64,000 nt of DNA from Bacillus cereus ATCC 14579 (GCF_000007825.1 NC_004722.1:512501-576500), one strand, 5' to 3'; shown: positions 20,526 to 30,528, counted from the stretch's first letter. Notes: a model not told the origin generated them from the sequence alone. Program-made: numbers and translations.

Positions 20526-21055
20526 ATGTATGTCAGTTCTATTTTGAAAATTGAAGAGGTGGCAGCATTTATTGCGAATATGAATAAAGATGCTACTCAT
20601 CATGTTGGCTATTGTGGAGATGAGAAAGAGGAGTTGTTACAGACAATTATTCATGATTTTTCAGATATAGGCTGGGAACAATCTTTTGTTGCTACTTATG
20701 AGAATAATAATTTAATAGGTTTATTAGGATTTGATGTGGATGAAGTAAAGAAATGTGCAGAGATATGGGGGCCGTTTATTATCGCAGAGAATTGGGAAGA
20801 AGTTGCTTTACATATGTGGAAGTAAATCCAGAGTTTCAAGAAGCGAATATCGAATTTATTGCAACCGCTGAAAATAGTAGAAGAAAAGGTGTCGGAGAGC
20901 GGTTATTACAAAAGGCAATTCAGTATATTATTTCCTTCCAAGGAATGAAGGAGATAGAATTATGTTTGAATACGAATAATGATCGTGCGATGAAATTGTA
21001 CAAGAAAGTAGGATTTGAGGAGAAGGCATGTTTACAACACTATATAATAGAGTGA
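20526..21055 (+). pseudogene. GNAT acetyltransferase, frameshifted
   Basis: Two overlapping frames together make one GNAT protein. The first (ATG at 20526, AAGGAGGAG upstream) runs to a stop at about 20825. The other frame continues with the acetyl-CoA loop RRKGVGERLL and the C-terminal NNDRAMKLYKKVGFEE to 21055. The break falls near TGGAAGTAAATCC (20817-20829). Restoring about four bases there (for example TGGAAAGAAGTAAAT) would join the frames. A sequencing error or a programmed shift is possible, but loss of function is the simplest reading. The substrate of the intact enzyme is unknown. Confidence 0.8.
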
Positions 21056-21098
21056 AAACCCATTCGTATGAAAATTATATTTCATACGAATGGGTTTT
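21055..21098. terminator. Convergent terminator between GNAT pseudogene and BCCT gene
   Basis: A long hairpin (AAAACCCATTCGTATGAAA and its complement, 21055-21073/21080-21098) with A and T flanks can serve both strands. Confidence 0.9.
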
Positions 21099-21156
21099 AT
21101 TAATCTACTTTTCCCTCAGTTGTTACGGATTCAGAAGTAATTTGAGGTGCTAATCG

Positions 21157-22707
21157 TTACATAACCTTTTTTATTTTTTGAGATACTTCTTTTGTTTGCA
21201 AATTAACATCTTCTTTTCGCAGCTCCTTAAAGAGCGAAATGACCATAAGAACGACTACGATAGAAAATGGTAGTGCTGCGATGATAGCTGCGATTTGTAG
21301 TGCATTTAATCCTCCAGCTTGTAATAAAATAGCGGCAATTATCGCGATTGTTAATCCCCATATAAGTTTTAAACTATTTTTCGGTGATAAGCTTCCGTTA
21401 CTCGTTTGCATTGAAACAACAAATGTTGCTGAATCGGCAGAAGTAACGAAAAATGTGGCTACTAAAATTAACCCGATAATCGTTAAAAAGGTAGAAAATG
21501 GTAGATGTGAAATAACAGCAAATAATCCAATCTCTGTACCATTTTTTGCAATTTCATCAGCTATTCCAAGCGATTGGAACATTTCCATATGAATTGCGGT
21601 ACCACCAAATACTGCAAACCAAAATGTACAGATAAGAGTTGGGACTAATACAACTCCAAAAATAAATTCTTTTATTGTGCGTCCTTTAGAAATACGTGCG
21701 ATAAATGTGCCGACGAATGGAGACCAAGAGATCCACCATCCCCAATAGAAAATAGTCCAGTTTTCAATCCAAGAAGAAGATTTTTCACTAAATGCTCCTA
21801 AATTTAATCCCATACTAGGTAAAGCGCCGATATAAGAACCGAGTGTAGATGTGAAATATTTCATAATAAATACAGTTGGTCCTAAAAGTAAGAAAGAGAT
21901 GAGTAAAATACCTGCAAGAGAGAAATTCAAGTTACTCAAATATTTAATCCCACGATCTAAGCCAGTTTGTGCACTTGTTAAATATAAAACAGCGAAGATA
22001 GCTATAAGTACGAGCTGAGTAAGTAAAGTGTTATGAATGGAAGGGAATAAATAGCTTAATCCTCCAGCAATTTGTTGAGCACCAATCCCAACAGATGGTA
22101 CAATGCCAAACACTGTGGCTAAAACAGCTAAAATATCAACTGTTTTTCCGATACGGGAATTTTTCGATCGATTAAATAATGGAGTAACTGTAGCCCCGAT
22201 AGTGCTACCTTTTTGTTTGCGGAATGTGAAATATGCAATTGTTAAAGCGACCATTGCGTATAGTGACCACGGAAAGAGTCCCCAGTGGAAAAATGAATAT
22301 TGCATAGCGAGTTTGGCGCTTTCTTCTGTACCTGCTTTTCCTGTTAACGGATCTGTAAAATGTGAAATCGGTTCAGCGATTCCATAAAAGAGGAGTCCAA
22401 TTCCCATTCCTGCCCCAAACAACATGGATAGCCAAGATGGATAATTATATTTTGGCTTTTCTCCATCTTTACCGAGACGAATAGAACCGTACTTGGAAAA
22501 TGCTAAATAAGCAGCCAAAATAATCATTGTAGTCATAAGTAGAGAGTAAAACCATCCAAATTTATTGAGGATAAATGAGTTTAAAGAAGATGTAACACTT
22601 TGTAAATCGTAGTCTTGTATCCAACTTGCTGGGGTAATTCCCCATATAATGAATAATGTTGTTAGCAAGAAGGAGATATAAAATACACTGTTTTCTTTTT
22701 TTATCAT
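21157..22707 (-). CDS. BCCT-family osmolyte transporter
   Basis: A 516-aa betaine/carnitine/choline transporter with about 12 membrane helices. Family hallmarks are the glycine-rich LFGAGMGIGLLFYGIAEP in TM3 (about 96-113) and the Trp-rich segment YWGWWISWSPFVGTFIARIS (about 319-338) that forms the substrate box. The likely job is sodium-coupled uptake of glycine betaine or a related compatible solute. OpuD, BetL and BetP types cannot be told apart here. The ATG is preceded by AAGGGTGGG. It is a single gene with colA divergent; a BCCT terminal extension for osmosensing is short. Confidence 0.92.
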   Translation of the reverse strand: MIKKENSVFYISFLLTTLFIIWGITPASWIQDYDLQSVTSSLNSFILNKFGWFYSLLMTTMIILAAYLAFSKYGSIRLGKDGEKPKYNYPSWLSMLFGAGMGIGLLFYGIAEPISHFTDPLTGKAGTEESAKLAMQYSFFHWGLFPWSLYAMVALTIAYFTFRKQKGSTIGATVTPLFNRSKNSRIGKTVDILAVLATVFGIVPSVGIGAQQIAGGLSYLFPSIHNTLLTQLVLIAIFAVLYLTSAQTGLDRGIKYLSNLNFSLAGILLISFLLLGPTVFIMKYFTSTLGSYIGALPSMGLNLGAFSEKSSSWIENWTIFYWGWWISWSPFVGTFIARISKGRTIKEFIFGVVLVPTLICTFWFAVFGGTAIHMEMFQSLGIADEIAKNGTEIGLFAVISHLPFSTFLTIIGLILVATFFVTSADSATFVVSMQTSNGSLSPKNSLKLIWGLTIAIIAAILLQAGGLNALQIAAIIAALPFSIVVVLMVISLFKELRKEDVNLQTKEVSQKIKKVM

Positions 22708-22871
22708 AGAATCCCACCCTTATTTAATAAAGTTAACAATTATAATAATCATAACAATTAAGTTTTTAATTGTCAAAAAATTCCCTTTTTATAATGTGAA
22801 AGGATGCAATTTGTTTTAGGGAGGTAAAGAGCAATGCGTTCACGATATGTACAAATTATAGGAAGAAATAA

Positions 22872-22887
22872 TATGAAATATTGCATT
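22872..22887 (+). promoter_or_regulatory. Putative PlcR box upstream of colA
   Basis: TATGAAATATTGCATT matches the PlcR consensus TATGNAWWWWTNCATA at all fixed positions except the last. It lies 67 bp before the colA ATG. It predicts PlcR/PapR quorum-sensing control in strains with functional PlcR; B. anthracis carries an inactive plcR. Confidence 0.7.
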
Positions 22888-22953
22888 TTATATTGTTACA
22901 TCCAGATTTTATGTTAAATTCTTGAATGGAATATTAAAATAGGGGGTCAGGAT

Positions 22954-25851
22954 ATGAACAAGAAATCAAAGATCAATAAAGTGATGCTTAGCATTAGTAC
23001 AATGGCTTTATCGTTAGGCGCACTTCAAACTCATGCAGCAGCGGAAGAAAAAGTACCGTATAACGTGTTAAAAACGAAACCGGTTGGAATTGAAAAGTCG
23101 GTAGATGAAGTTGGACATATTTCAAAAGTTGATGAAACTTTATCATTTCAAGAACGTTTAAAAGTAGGAGATTTTTCACAGCGACCAGCATCTATTACGA
23201 AGAAAACTGCAGTAAAGCAGGTTAAAGAAAGCTATTCAATGGCTGATTTAAACAAAATGAATGACCAAGAATTAGTTGAAACGTTAGGCAGTATTAAATG
23301 GCACCAAATTACAGACTTATTCCAGTTTAATGAAGATGCAAAGGCTTTTTATAAAGATAAAGGAAAAATGCAAGTCATTATAGATGAATTAGCTCATAGA
23401 GGTAGTACATTTACGAAAGATGATTCAAAAGGAATTCAAACGTTTACTGAAGTGCTGCGTTCAGCTTTTTATCTTGCATTTTATAATAGTGAATTAAGCG
23501 ACTTAAATGAAAGAAGCTTCCAGGATAAATGTTTACCTGCTTTAAAAGCAATCGCAAAAAATCCAAACTTTAAGCTTGGTACAGTTGAACAAGATACAGT
23601 CGTATCTGCGTACGGTAAATTAATTAGTAATGCTTCAAGCGATGTTGAAACGGTTCAATACGCATCGAATATTTTAAAGCAATACAATGATAATTATACT
23701 ACTTATGTAAATGATCGAATGAAGGGACAAGCAATATACGATATTATGCAAGGTATTGACTATGATATACAGTCGTACTTAACTGAGGCTCGTAAAGAAG
23801 CGAATGAAACGATGTGGTATGGAAAAGTAGATGGGTTTATTAATGAAATAAATCGTATTGCTCTTCTAAATGAAGTAACGCCAGAAAATAAATGGCTCGT
23901 TAATAATGGCATTTATTTTGCTAGCCGTTTAGGGAAGTTTCATAGCAATCCAAATAAAGGATTAGAGGTTGTTACACAAGCGATGCATATGTACCCGCGC
24001 TTAAGTGAACCGTATTTTGTTGCGGTAGAACAAATTACAACAAATTATAATGGTAAAGATTATAGCGGGAATACAGTAGATTTAGAGAAAATACGTAAAG
24101 AAGGAAAAGAGCAATACTTACCAAAAACGTATACATTCGACGATGGATCAATTGTGTTCAAAACAGGAGATAAAGTATCAGAAGAAAAAATTAAGAGACT
24201 ATATTGGGCTGCGAAGGAAGTAAAGGCACAGTATCACCGTGTAATTGGAAATGACAAAGCGTTAGAGCCAGGAAATGCGGATGATGTATTAACGATCGTA
24301 ATTTATAATAGTCCAGATGAATATCAGTTAAATAGACAATTGTATGGATATGAAACAAACAACGGTGGAATTTATATTGAAGAGACAGGTACATTCTTTA
24401 CATATGAGCGTACACCAGAGCAAAGTATTTATAGTTTAGAAGAGTTATTCCGTCATGAATTTACTCATTACCTGCAAGGTAGATATGAAGTACCAGGTCT
24501 ATTTGGAAGAGGAGATATGTATCAAAATGAAAGGTTAACTTGGTTCCAAGAAGGAAATGCAGAGTTTTTCGCAGGATCTACTCGTACGAATAACGTTGTA
24601 CCAAGAAAGAGTATAATTAGCGGATTATCATCTGATCCTGCAAGCCGTTATACAGCAGAGCGTACACTATTTGCTAAATACGGTTCTTGGGATTTCTATA
24701 ATTACTCGTTCGCATTGCAGTCTTACTTATATACGCATCAGTTTGAAACATTTGATAAAATTCAAGATTTGATTCGTGCGAATGACGTGAAAAATTATGA
24801 TGCATATCGTGAAAATCTAAGTAAAGATCCTAAGTTAAATAAAGAGTATCAAGAGTATATGCAGCAGTTAATTGATAATCAAGATACATACACTGTACCA
24901 GAAGTAGCTGATGATTATTTAGCTGAACATGAAACGAAGTCATTAGCAGCGGTGAAGAAAGAAATTAGTGATACGTTGCCTATGAAAGATACAAAAATGA
25001 CAAAACATAATTCTCAATTCTTTAATACATTTACATTAGAAGGTACGTATACAGGTAGTGTCACAAAAGGTGAATCAGAAGATTGGAAAGAAATGAGTAA
25101 AAGAGTAAATGAATCTTTAGAACAATTGGCGCAAAAAGAATGGAGTGGCTACAAAACTGTTACAGCATACTTCGTCAATTATCGTGTGAATAGCTCAAAT
25201 GAATTTGAATATGATGTAGTCTTCCATGGAATCGCAAAAGATGATGGAGAAAATAAAGCTCCAACGGTTAATATAAATGGCCCTTATAGTGGTCTTGTAA
25301 AAGAGGGAATTCAATTTAAAAGTGATGGCTCAAACGATGAAGATGGAAAAATTGCTTCTTATTTATGGGAATTTGGAGATGGAAGCACAAGTGTAGAAGT
25401 GAATCCAGTACATGTATATGAAAGAGAAGGTTCTTATAAAGTATCGTTAAGAGTAAAAGATGATAAAGGCAAAGAGAGCAGAAGCGAAACAACTGTTACG
25501 ATTAAAGATGGAAGTTTAACAGAATCAGAACCAAATAATCGTCCAGAGGAAGCAAATCGTATCGGGCTAAATAGTACGATAAAAGGTAATCTTATTGGCG
25601 AGGACCACACTGATGTTTATACATTTAATGTAGCATCAGCGAAAGATATCGACATTTCTGTTTTAAATGAGTATGGAATTGGGATGACATGGGTACTTCA
25701 CCATGAATCAGATATGCAAAATTATGCAGCTTACGGTCAAGCCAATGGGAATCATATAGAAGCGAAATTTAATGCAAAACCAGGCAAGTATTACTTGTAT
25801 GTATATAAATATGATAATGGCGATGGAACGTACTCATTATCAGTAAAGTGA
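22954..25851 (+). CDS. colA: Secreted M9 collagenase ColA
   Basis: A 965-aa zinc metalloprotease that degrades native collagen outside the cell. A Sec signal peptide (about 1-30) is followed by a collagenase activator domain (about 80-390) and a peptidase M9 domain with HEFTH at 501-505. The third zinc ligand Glu533 is in WFQEGNAEFF, 28 residues on, as in clostridial collagenases. A PKD domain (about 770-850) and a PPC-type collagen-binding domain (about 860-965) complete it. The ATG follows AGGGGGTCAGG. It is monocistronic; the PlcR-like box suggests co-expression with other extracellular virulence enzymes. Confidence 0.95.
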   Translation: MNKKSKINKVMLSISTMALSLGALQTHAAAEEKVPYNVLKTKPVGIEKSVDEVGHISKVDETLSFQERLKVGDFSQRPASITKKTAVKQVKESYSMADLNKMNDQELVETLGSIKWHQITDLFQFNEDAKAFYKDKGKMQVIIDELAHRGSTFTKDDSKGIQTFTEVLRSAFYLAFYNSELSDLNERSFQDKCLPALKAIAKNPNFKLGTVEQDTVVSAYGKLISNASSDVETVQYASNILKQYNDNYTTYVNDRMKGQAIYDIMQGIDYDIQSYLTEARKEANETMWYGKVDGFINEINRIALLNEVTPENKWLVNNGIYFASRLGKFHSNPNKGLEVVTQAMHMYPRLSEPYFVAVEQITTNYNGKDYSGNTVDLEKIRKEGKEQYLPKTYTFDDGSIVFKTGDKVSEEKIKRLYWAAKEVKAQYHRVIGNDKALEPGNADDVLTIVIYNSPDEYQLNRQLYGYETNNGGIYIEETGTFFTYERTPEQSIYSLEELFRHEFTHYLQGRYEVPGLFGRGDMYQNERLTWFQEGNAEFFAGSTRTNNVVPRKSIISGLSSDPASRYTAERTLFAKYGSWDFYNYSFALQSYLYTHQFETFDKIQDLIRANDVKNYDAYRENLSKDPKLNKEYQEYMQQLIDNQDTYTVPEVADDYLAEHETKSLAAVKKEISDTLPMKDTKMTKHNSQFFNTFTLEGTYTGSVTKGESEDWKEMSKRVNESLEQLAQKEWSGYKTVTAYFVNYRVNSSNEFEYDVVFHGIAKDDGENKAPTVNINGPYSGLVKEGIQFKSDGSNDEDGKIASYLWEFGDGSTSVEVNPVHVYEREGSYKVSLRVKDDKGKESRSETTVTIKDGSLTESEPNNRPEEANRIGLNSTIKGNLIGEDHTDVYTFNVASAKDIDISVLNEYGIGMTWVLHHESDMQNYAAYGQANGNHIEAKFNAKPGKYYLYVYKYDNGDGTYSLSVK

Positions 25852-25912
25852 AACTTTAATCATTCATCCCCCAATGATTATTAGCCCACACCAATCGGGG
25901 GAAAATAAGCGC
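25848..25912 (-). repeat. Dispersed hairpin repeat, copy B (overlaps colA stop)
   Basis: On the minus strand it reads CCCGATTGGTGTGGGCTAAT, a hairpin-forming middle, then ATTAAAGTTTCAC. The colA stop codon TGA lies in its AAAGTGAAACTTT tail. Its first half matches copy D near 55.3 kb nearly base for base. CCCCC/GGGGG arms could form a terminator for colA. Confidence 0.65.
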
Positions 25913-25990
25913 TTTTCCAATGTATGTTTAACTTTACTTTTTGTGGAAAATAGTATATTATATAGATATATAATATATCGGTTATTTTCT

Positions 25991-26054
25991 AGGAGGAGCC
26001 TGTCACAATAGGTTTCTCCTGTTCTTTTTTAGGGGCCTGTTTTACAGGCTTTTC
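25991..26054 (+). promoter_or_regulatory. Two-hairpin leader before the NfeD-floT operon
   Basis: An AT-rich promoter-like stretch (about 25940-25980) is followed by AGGAG...CTCCT (hairpin about 25991-26020) and then by GCCTGT-TTT-ACAGGC (26035-26049) with TTTTCTTT. The second looks like an intrinsic terminator within the leader, about 100 bp before the first gene. Function unproven. Confidence 0.45.
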
Positions 26055-26155
26055 TTTAAAGAGTAAATAACTGAAAATTAAGAACTATAATCTTTGAAAG
26101 AGGTGGGGCATACACATAACAAAAAAGGGGATTGTTTAAGAGAGGGGGATAAGAA

Positions 26156-26704
26156 ATGGTCTTGTTTGGTTATCCACTTGAAACAATTTATTTATACGGA
26201 TTTATTATTGCTACTATACTCACTGTTATTTATATCTTTTTTGGAGATATATTTGAATCGATATTTAGTTTTGGGGGCGGATCTGTATCCGTTGTTACTT
26301 TATTACTTAGTTTTTTCGCCATGTTATGTGGGCTTAGTTATATAGGAGAGTACTTATTCTCCTTTAATAGTATTACTATTTTCGGGGCTGCATTTGCTAT
26401 ATCTTTTATCGGTGTTTTCATCATGAAAATACTAATTTTAAAACCGATTGCAGAAGCAGAACAAAATACGATGCAACGTATGGATGAATTTATCGGTTGC
26501 AAAGGAGAAGTCATTACGACAATTCCTACAGAAGGATTTGGTGAAGTATTAATTTTATCCCAATTTGGAAGTAATGCAATCCCAGCTAAAACTGTTGGAA
26601 AAAAAGATATTTCGCAAGGAACAGAGGTTATTATCGAGGGAGTCCAAGATGGTGTTTTACTTGTACAAAAAATCGCTTATTCTTTAAAAAAACCAAAATT
26701 ATAA
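26156..26704 (+). CDS. NfeD-like membrane protein, YuaF-like
   Basis: A 182-aa protein with three hydrophobic segments (about 12-35, 42-65 and 72-98) followed by a soluble OB-fold-like domain (about 110-175; KGEVITTIPTEGFGEVLI). It matches the truncated NfeD type that pairs with flotillins in Bacillus (YuaF with FloT). The ATG has AGAGGGGGAT upstream. The next gene, floT, begins 12 bp downstream, so they are one operon. A role in membrane-domain organisation and cell-envelope stress is inferred from the family. Confidence 0.88.
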   Translation: MVLFGYPLETIYLYGFIIATILTVIYIFFGDIFESIFSFGGGSVSVVTLLLSFFAMLCGLSYIGEYLFSFNSITIFGAAFAISFIGVFIMKILILKPIAEAEQNTMQRMDEFIGCKGEVITTIPTEGFGEVLILSQFGSNAIPAKTVGKKDISQGTEVIIEGVQDGVLLVQKIAYSLKKPKL

Positions 26705-26716
26705 GGGGGAATTTAC

Positions 26717-28291
26717 ATGACGATTCCATTAATTATCGGTGGAGTTTTACTGGCAATTTTAATTCTACTCATTTTAGTATTCATTACGAAGTATCGTACG
26801 GTTGGTCCAGATGAAGCGTTAATTGTTACAGGGAACTGGCTTGGTGGAGGAAAGAATGTTGTTACCACTGATGATGGAAAGAAGATTAAGATTATCCGCG
26901 GGGGCGGTACTTTCGTAGTTCCAATTATGCAAAGAGCAGAGCCTTTAAGCCTATTAAACTACAAATTAGAAGTTGGTACACGTGATACGTATACGAAGCA
27001 AGGTGTTCCAGTTACAGTAAATGGTGTTTCTATTATTAAAGTAGGTTCTACAATTGAAGAAGTATCTACTGCAGCTGAGCAATATTTAGGAAAAGAAACA
27101 GAAGAGTTAAAAGTAGAAGCAAAAGAGGTTTTAGAAGGTCATTTACGTGCAATCTTATCTTCTATGACAGTAGAGGATGCGTATAGTAATAGAGAGCAAT
27201 TTGCTCAAAAGGTACATGAAGTAGCTTCTACAGATTTAAAGAAGATGGGACTTCGCATTGTTTCTTTCACAATTAAAGAAATAATGGATAAAAACGGATA
27301 CTTAGATGCGCTTGGTCAGCCGCAAATTGCGACAGTTAAGCGTGATGCAACAATTGCAAATGCAGAGCGTGAAAAAGAAGCACGTATTGAAAAAGCACGT
27401 GCTGAAAAAGAGGCAAAAGAAGCAGAATATCAACGTGATGCACAAATCGCTGAAGCTGAAAAACATAAAGAATTAAAAGTACAGTCCTATAAGAGAGAAC
27501 AAGAACAAGCTCGAGCAGACGCGGATCTTTCTTACGAATTACAACAAGCGAAAGCACAACAAGGTGTTACAGAAGAGCAAATGCGCGTTAAAATCATTGA
27601 GCGTGAAAAGCAAATCGAGTTAGAAGAAAAAGAGATTGCGCGTCGTGAAAAGCAATACGATGCAGAAGTTAAGAAAAAAGCAGATGCAGATCGTTATGCT
27701 GTTGAGCAATCAGCAGAAGCAGAAAAAGTAAAACAAATTAAAAAGGCAGATGCGGATCAATATAAGATTGAAGCTGAAGCGAGAGCTCGTGCGGAAGAAG
27801 TACGTGTGGAAGGTTTAGCGAAGGCGGAAATCGAAAAAGCGCAAGGTCAAGCGAAAGCGGAAGTACAAAAAGCGCAAGGTACAGCAGAAGCAGATGTTAT
27901 TAGATTAAAAGGTTTAGCAGAAGCAGAAGCGAAACAAAAAATTGCTGAAGCATTTGAATTATATGGTCAAGCGGCAATTATGGATATGGTTCTTAAAATG
28001 CTTCCAAGTTATGCGAAGGAAGTTGCAAGTCCGCTTAGTAATATTGATAAAATCACAGTTGTCGATACAGGCGGCGGTGGTAAAAATAGCGGGGCCGGAA
28101 AAGTTGCGGGCTATGCGACTGATTTAATGGCAACGATGCAAGAAACGTTAAAGGCTTCTTCTGGAATTGACTTAAAAGAGCTATTAGAAGGATTTGCAGG
28201 AAAAGGAGCAGTGCAACAATTATCAAGTGATAAACCTGTTGTATCTGTAGTAGAAGATAAGAAAAAAGAAGTAGAAAAAGATAAAGAATAA
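26717..28291 (+). CDS. floT: Flotillin FloT
   Basis: A 524-aa flotillin. An N-terminal hairpin or TM segment (about 2-24) is followed by an SPFH/PHB domain (about 28-210) and a long coiled coil rich in EKA/AEA repeats (about 215-420), which drives oligomerisation. A C-terminal tail with GGGGKNSG and a K/E-rich end follows. It scaffolds functional membrane microdomains that help assemble kinases, secretion and protease complexes. AAGGGGG precedes the ATG. Co-transcribed with its NfeD partner and followed by a strong terminator. Confidence 0.95.
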   Translation: MTIPLIIGGVLLAILILLILVFITKYRTVGPDEALIVTGNWLGGGKNVVTTDDGKKIKIIRGGGTFVVPIMQRAEPLSLLNYKLEVGTRDTYTKQGVPVTVNGVSIIKVGSTIEEVSTAAEQYLGKETEELKVEAKEVLEGHLRAILSSMTVEDAYSNREQFAQKVHEVASTDLKKMGLRIVSFTIKEIMDKNGYLDALGQPQIATVKRDATIANAEREKEARIEKARAEKEAKEAEYQRDAQIAEAEKHKELKVQSYKREQEQARADADLSYELQQAKAQQGVTEEQMRVKIIEREKQIELEEKEIARREKQYDAEVKKKADADRYAVEQSAEAEKVKQIKKADADQYKIEAEARARAEEVRVEGLAKAEIEKAQGQAKAEVQKAQGTAEADVIRLKGLAEAEAKQKIAEAFELYGQAAIMDMVLKMLPSYAKEVASPLSNIDKITVVDTGGGGKNSGAGKVAGYATDLMATMQETLKASSGIDLKELLEGFAGKGAVQQLSSDKPVVSVVEDKKKEVEKDKE

Positions 28292-28301
28292 TAAGGTGGA
28301 A

Positions 28302-28338
28302 AGAACCTCTAGTAAGTGAAATACTAGAGGTTCTTCTG
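28302..28338 (+). terminator. Terminator after floT
   Basis: AGAACCTCTAGTA/TACTAGAGGTTCT stem with a T-rich tail. Confidence 0.9.
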
Positions 28339-28540
28339 TGAATTATAATATTTCGAATAATATACATTTTTATACATTGTTTTAATTATTTAATTTATAT
28401 AGAATGAAAAAGATATGTATCAATTCTTTATGATGTAGAAAAAGATAGAGAGTCTCATCGATACATTTAAATCGTATTATTTTTATAGAAAGATTAAATG
28501 TTAATTAATTACATTTAAAACGGTATGGAGGGGTAGAAGT

Positions 28541-30517
28541 ATGTTTCAAGGAAAATTAAGGAGTAGTAGTTTAAAAACAAAGTTACTTGTATCATTTATT
28601 ATTATTTTAGTTCTTCCAAGTATTGTAATTGGTTGGACGTCTTATCAACAGGCGAAGACGAATTTTAATGAAACGATTTTAAACTCGGCGAAAGATAATA
28701 TAAAAATTTTGGATAATGTAATTAATAAAGAATTGGATAGTAAAAAAGTAGATGCAACTTATTTTACGAAATTATTCACACAATCAAGTTACCAAGCAGA
28801 TCAAATTCAAAACATACAAAATAAACTAGAAGAATACAATAAACTGCATCCAGAAATGGAAGCAATCTATACAGGATCTAGTAATGGACAGTTCATTCAA
28901 TCACCAGCTATTCAGATGCCAGATGGATATAATCCTACAGAAAGAGATTGGTATAAAGAGGCCGTGAAGAAAAGTGGAGAGGTAATTGTAACTGCTCCAT
29001 ATAAGTCAAAAACGACAGGGAATATTGTTATTACACTAGCAAAACAAAACGAGGATAAAAGTGGAGTTCTTGGGATTGACTTAATCATTAATAATATTGT
29101 TACTACTTCCAAGATGGTTAATATTGGTAAGGAAGGATATGTAGCGATATTTGATCAAGATAAAAATGTAGTAGCGCACCCGAAAATGAAGCCAGGAGAG
29201 AAATTAGAAGAGAAACTTAGTAAAGAATTGTATAAACAGGAAGCTGGGGATTTTCATTATTCATTAGATGGTGAAGATCGCAATATCACTTTTAAAACGA
29301 ATAAGAAAACTGGGTGGAAAATAGCAGGAATTATGCCTTCCAAAGAAATTATCGAAGCGGCTGAACCTATTTTCTATAAAACAGTAACTGTTCTTGGAAT
29401 TTCACTAATAATCGGTGGGATTGTAATTTACTTCATAATTGCGTCTATTATTAAACCGTTAAAACAACTTGTCATATCATCGAAGAAGATTAGTGAAGGT
29501 GATTTAACAGAATCAATTACAGTTCATTCTAAAGATGAAATTGGACAGCTAGGAGAAAGTTTTAACGAGATGGCTGCATCGTTACAAAGTGTCATTTCCA
29601 ATATAAACACTTCAGCAAGTCATGTAGCGGCATCTTCAGAAGAATTAACAGCTAGTATGAAGCAGACAAGTGAAGCAACGGAACAAATTACACAGGCGAT
29701 AGAGCAAGTATCAAGTGGTGCAGAAATACAAACGAAAGAAGTTGAAGAAGGAGCAACATTGTTAGAAGAAGTTACAGAAGGAATTCAGCGTGTTGCAGAT
29801 AGTTCTTCATTAGTATCTACAGCCTCTATGTATACGAAGAAAAAAGCTGAAAATGGTGGGAAGTTAGTTGAACAAACTGTGAATCAAATGCAATTAATTC
29901 ATGAGTCTGTTTCACAGTCAGACAAAATCATTGGTTTGTTAGACGATAAGTCGAAACAAATTGGAGCAATCCTTGAAGTGATTCAACATATTGCAGAACA
30001 GACAAATTTATTAGCGTTAAATGCGGCAATTGAGGCTGCGAGAGCTGGAGAGCAAGGAAGAGGATTTGCAATTGTAGCAGATGAAGTGCGAAAGCTAGCA
30101 GAACAATCAGGACAGTCTTCTACGGAAATTGGGAAACTAGTGAAAGAGATTCAATTTGATATAAAAGAAACAGTAAGCTCTATGAATCAAGTTGGAGCAG
30201 AAGTACAATCAGGACTTGTAGTTGCAAATGAAACGAAGCAAAGCTTTGCCGAAATATTGAAGTCTACAAATGATACAGTTGTACAAATTGATAGCATGGT
30301 AGATGTAGCAAAACAAATGACGGTAGATGCAAAACAAGTAAGTGCATCTATTAATGAAATTGCAGCTACAATTGAAGAAAATGCAGCAAGCGTTCAAAAT
30401 ATTGCTGGTTCTTCAGAAGAACAATTAGCTTCAGTAGATGAAATAAATGCAGCAGCAGTCCATTTATCACAAATGGCAGAAGAATTACAAGAGATGATTA
30501 GTAAGTTTAAAGTGTAA
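28541..30517 (+). CDS. Methyl-accepting chemotaxis protein, dCache type
   Basis: A 658-aa chemoreceptor. TM1 (about 13-33), a periplasm-facing dCache domain (about 35-270), TM2 (about 280-302), a HAMP (about 303-355) and a cytoplasmic signalling coiled coil with the hairpin tip EQTNLLALNAAIEAARAGEQ (about 486-505) are in order. The dCache contains PTERDWYKEA and VTAPY, which resemble the R-x-W-Y pocket of amino-acid-sensing receptors. Position next to a citrate-type kinase would instead suggest a carboxylate ligand, so the ligand is open. GGAGGGG precedes the ATG. It is paralogous to the receptor at 47257. Confidence 0.93.
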   Translation: MFQGKLRSSSLKTKLLVSFIIILVLPSIVIGWTSYQQAKTNFNETILNSAKDNIKILDNVINKELDSKKVDATYFTKLFTQSSYQADQIQNIQNKLEEYNKLHPEMEAIYTGSSNGQFIQSPAIQMPDGYNPTERDWYKEAVKKSGEVIVTAPYKSKTTGNIVITLAKQNEDKSGVLGIDLIINNIVTTSKMVNIGKEGYVAIFDQDKNVVAHPKMKPGEKLEEKLSKELYKQEAGDFHYSLDGEDRNITFKTNKKTGWKIAGIMPSKEIIEAAEPIFYKTVTVLGISLIIGGIVIYFIIASIIKPLKQLVISSKKISEGDLTESITVHSKDEIGQLGESFNEMAASLQSVISNINTSASHVAASSEELTASMKQTSEATEQITQAIEQVSSGAEIQTKEVEEGATLLEEVTEGIQRVADSSSLVSTASMYTKKKAENGGKLVEQTVNQMQLIHESVSQSDKIIGLLDDKSKQIGAILEVIQHIAEQTNLLALNAAIEAARAGEQGRGFAIVADEVRKLAEQSGQSSTEIGKLVKEIQFDIKETVSSMNQVGAEVQSGLVVANETKQSFAEILKSTNDTVVQIDSMVDVAKQMTVDAKQVSASINEIAATIEENAASVQNIAGSSEEQLASVDEINAAAVHLSQMAEELQEMISKFKV

Positions 30518-30528
30518 TAACAAATATT

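Noticed and set aside
22834..22917. 27-codon ORF preceded by GGGAGG
   Set aside because: It spans the PlcR-like box and promoter region of colA and its translation is Cys/Tyr-rich without pattern. Left as unlikely.
26094..26345. 83-codon ORF overlapping the NfeD-like gene
   Set aside because: Out-of-frame shadow; the NfeD-like frame has the proper ribosome site and membrane pattern.
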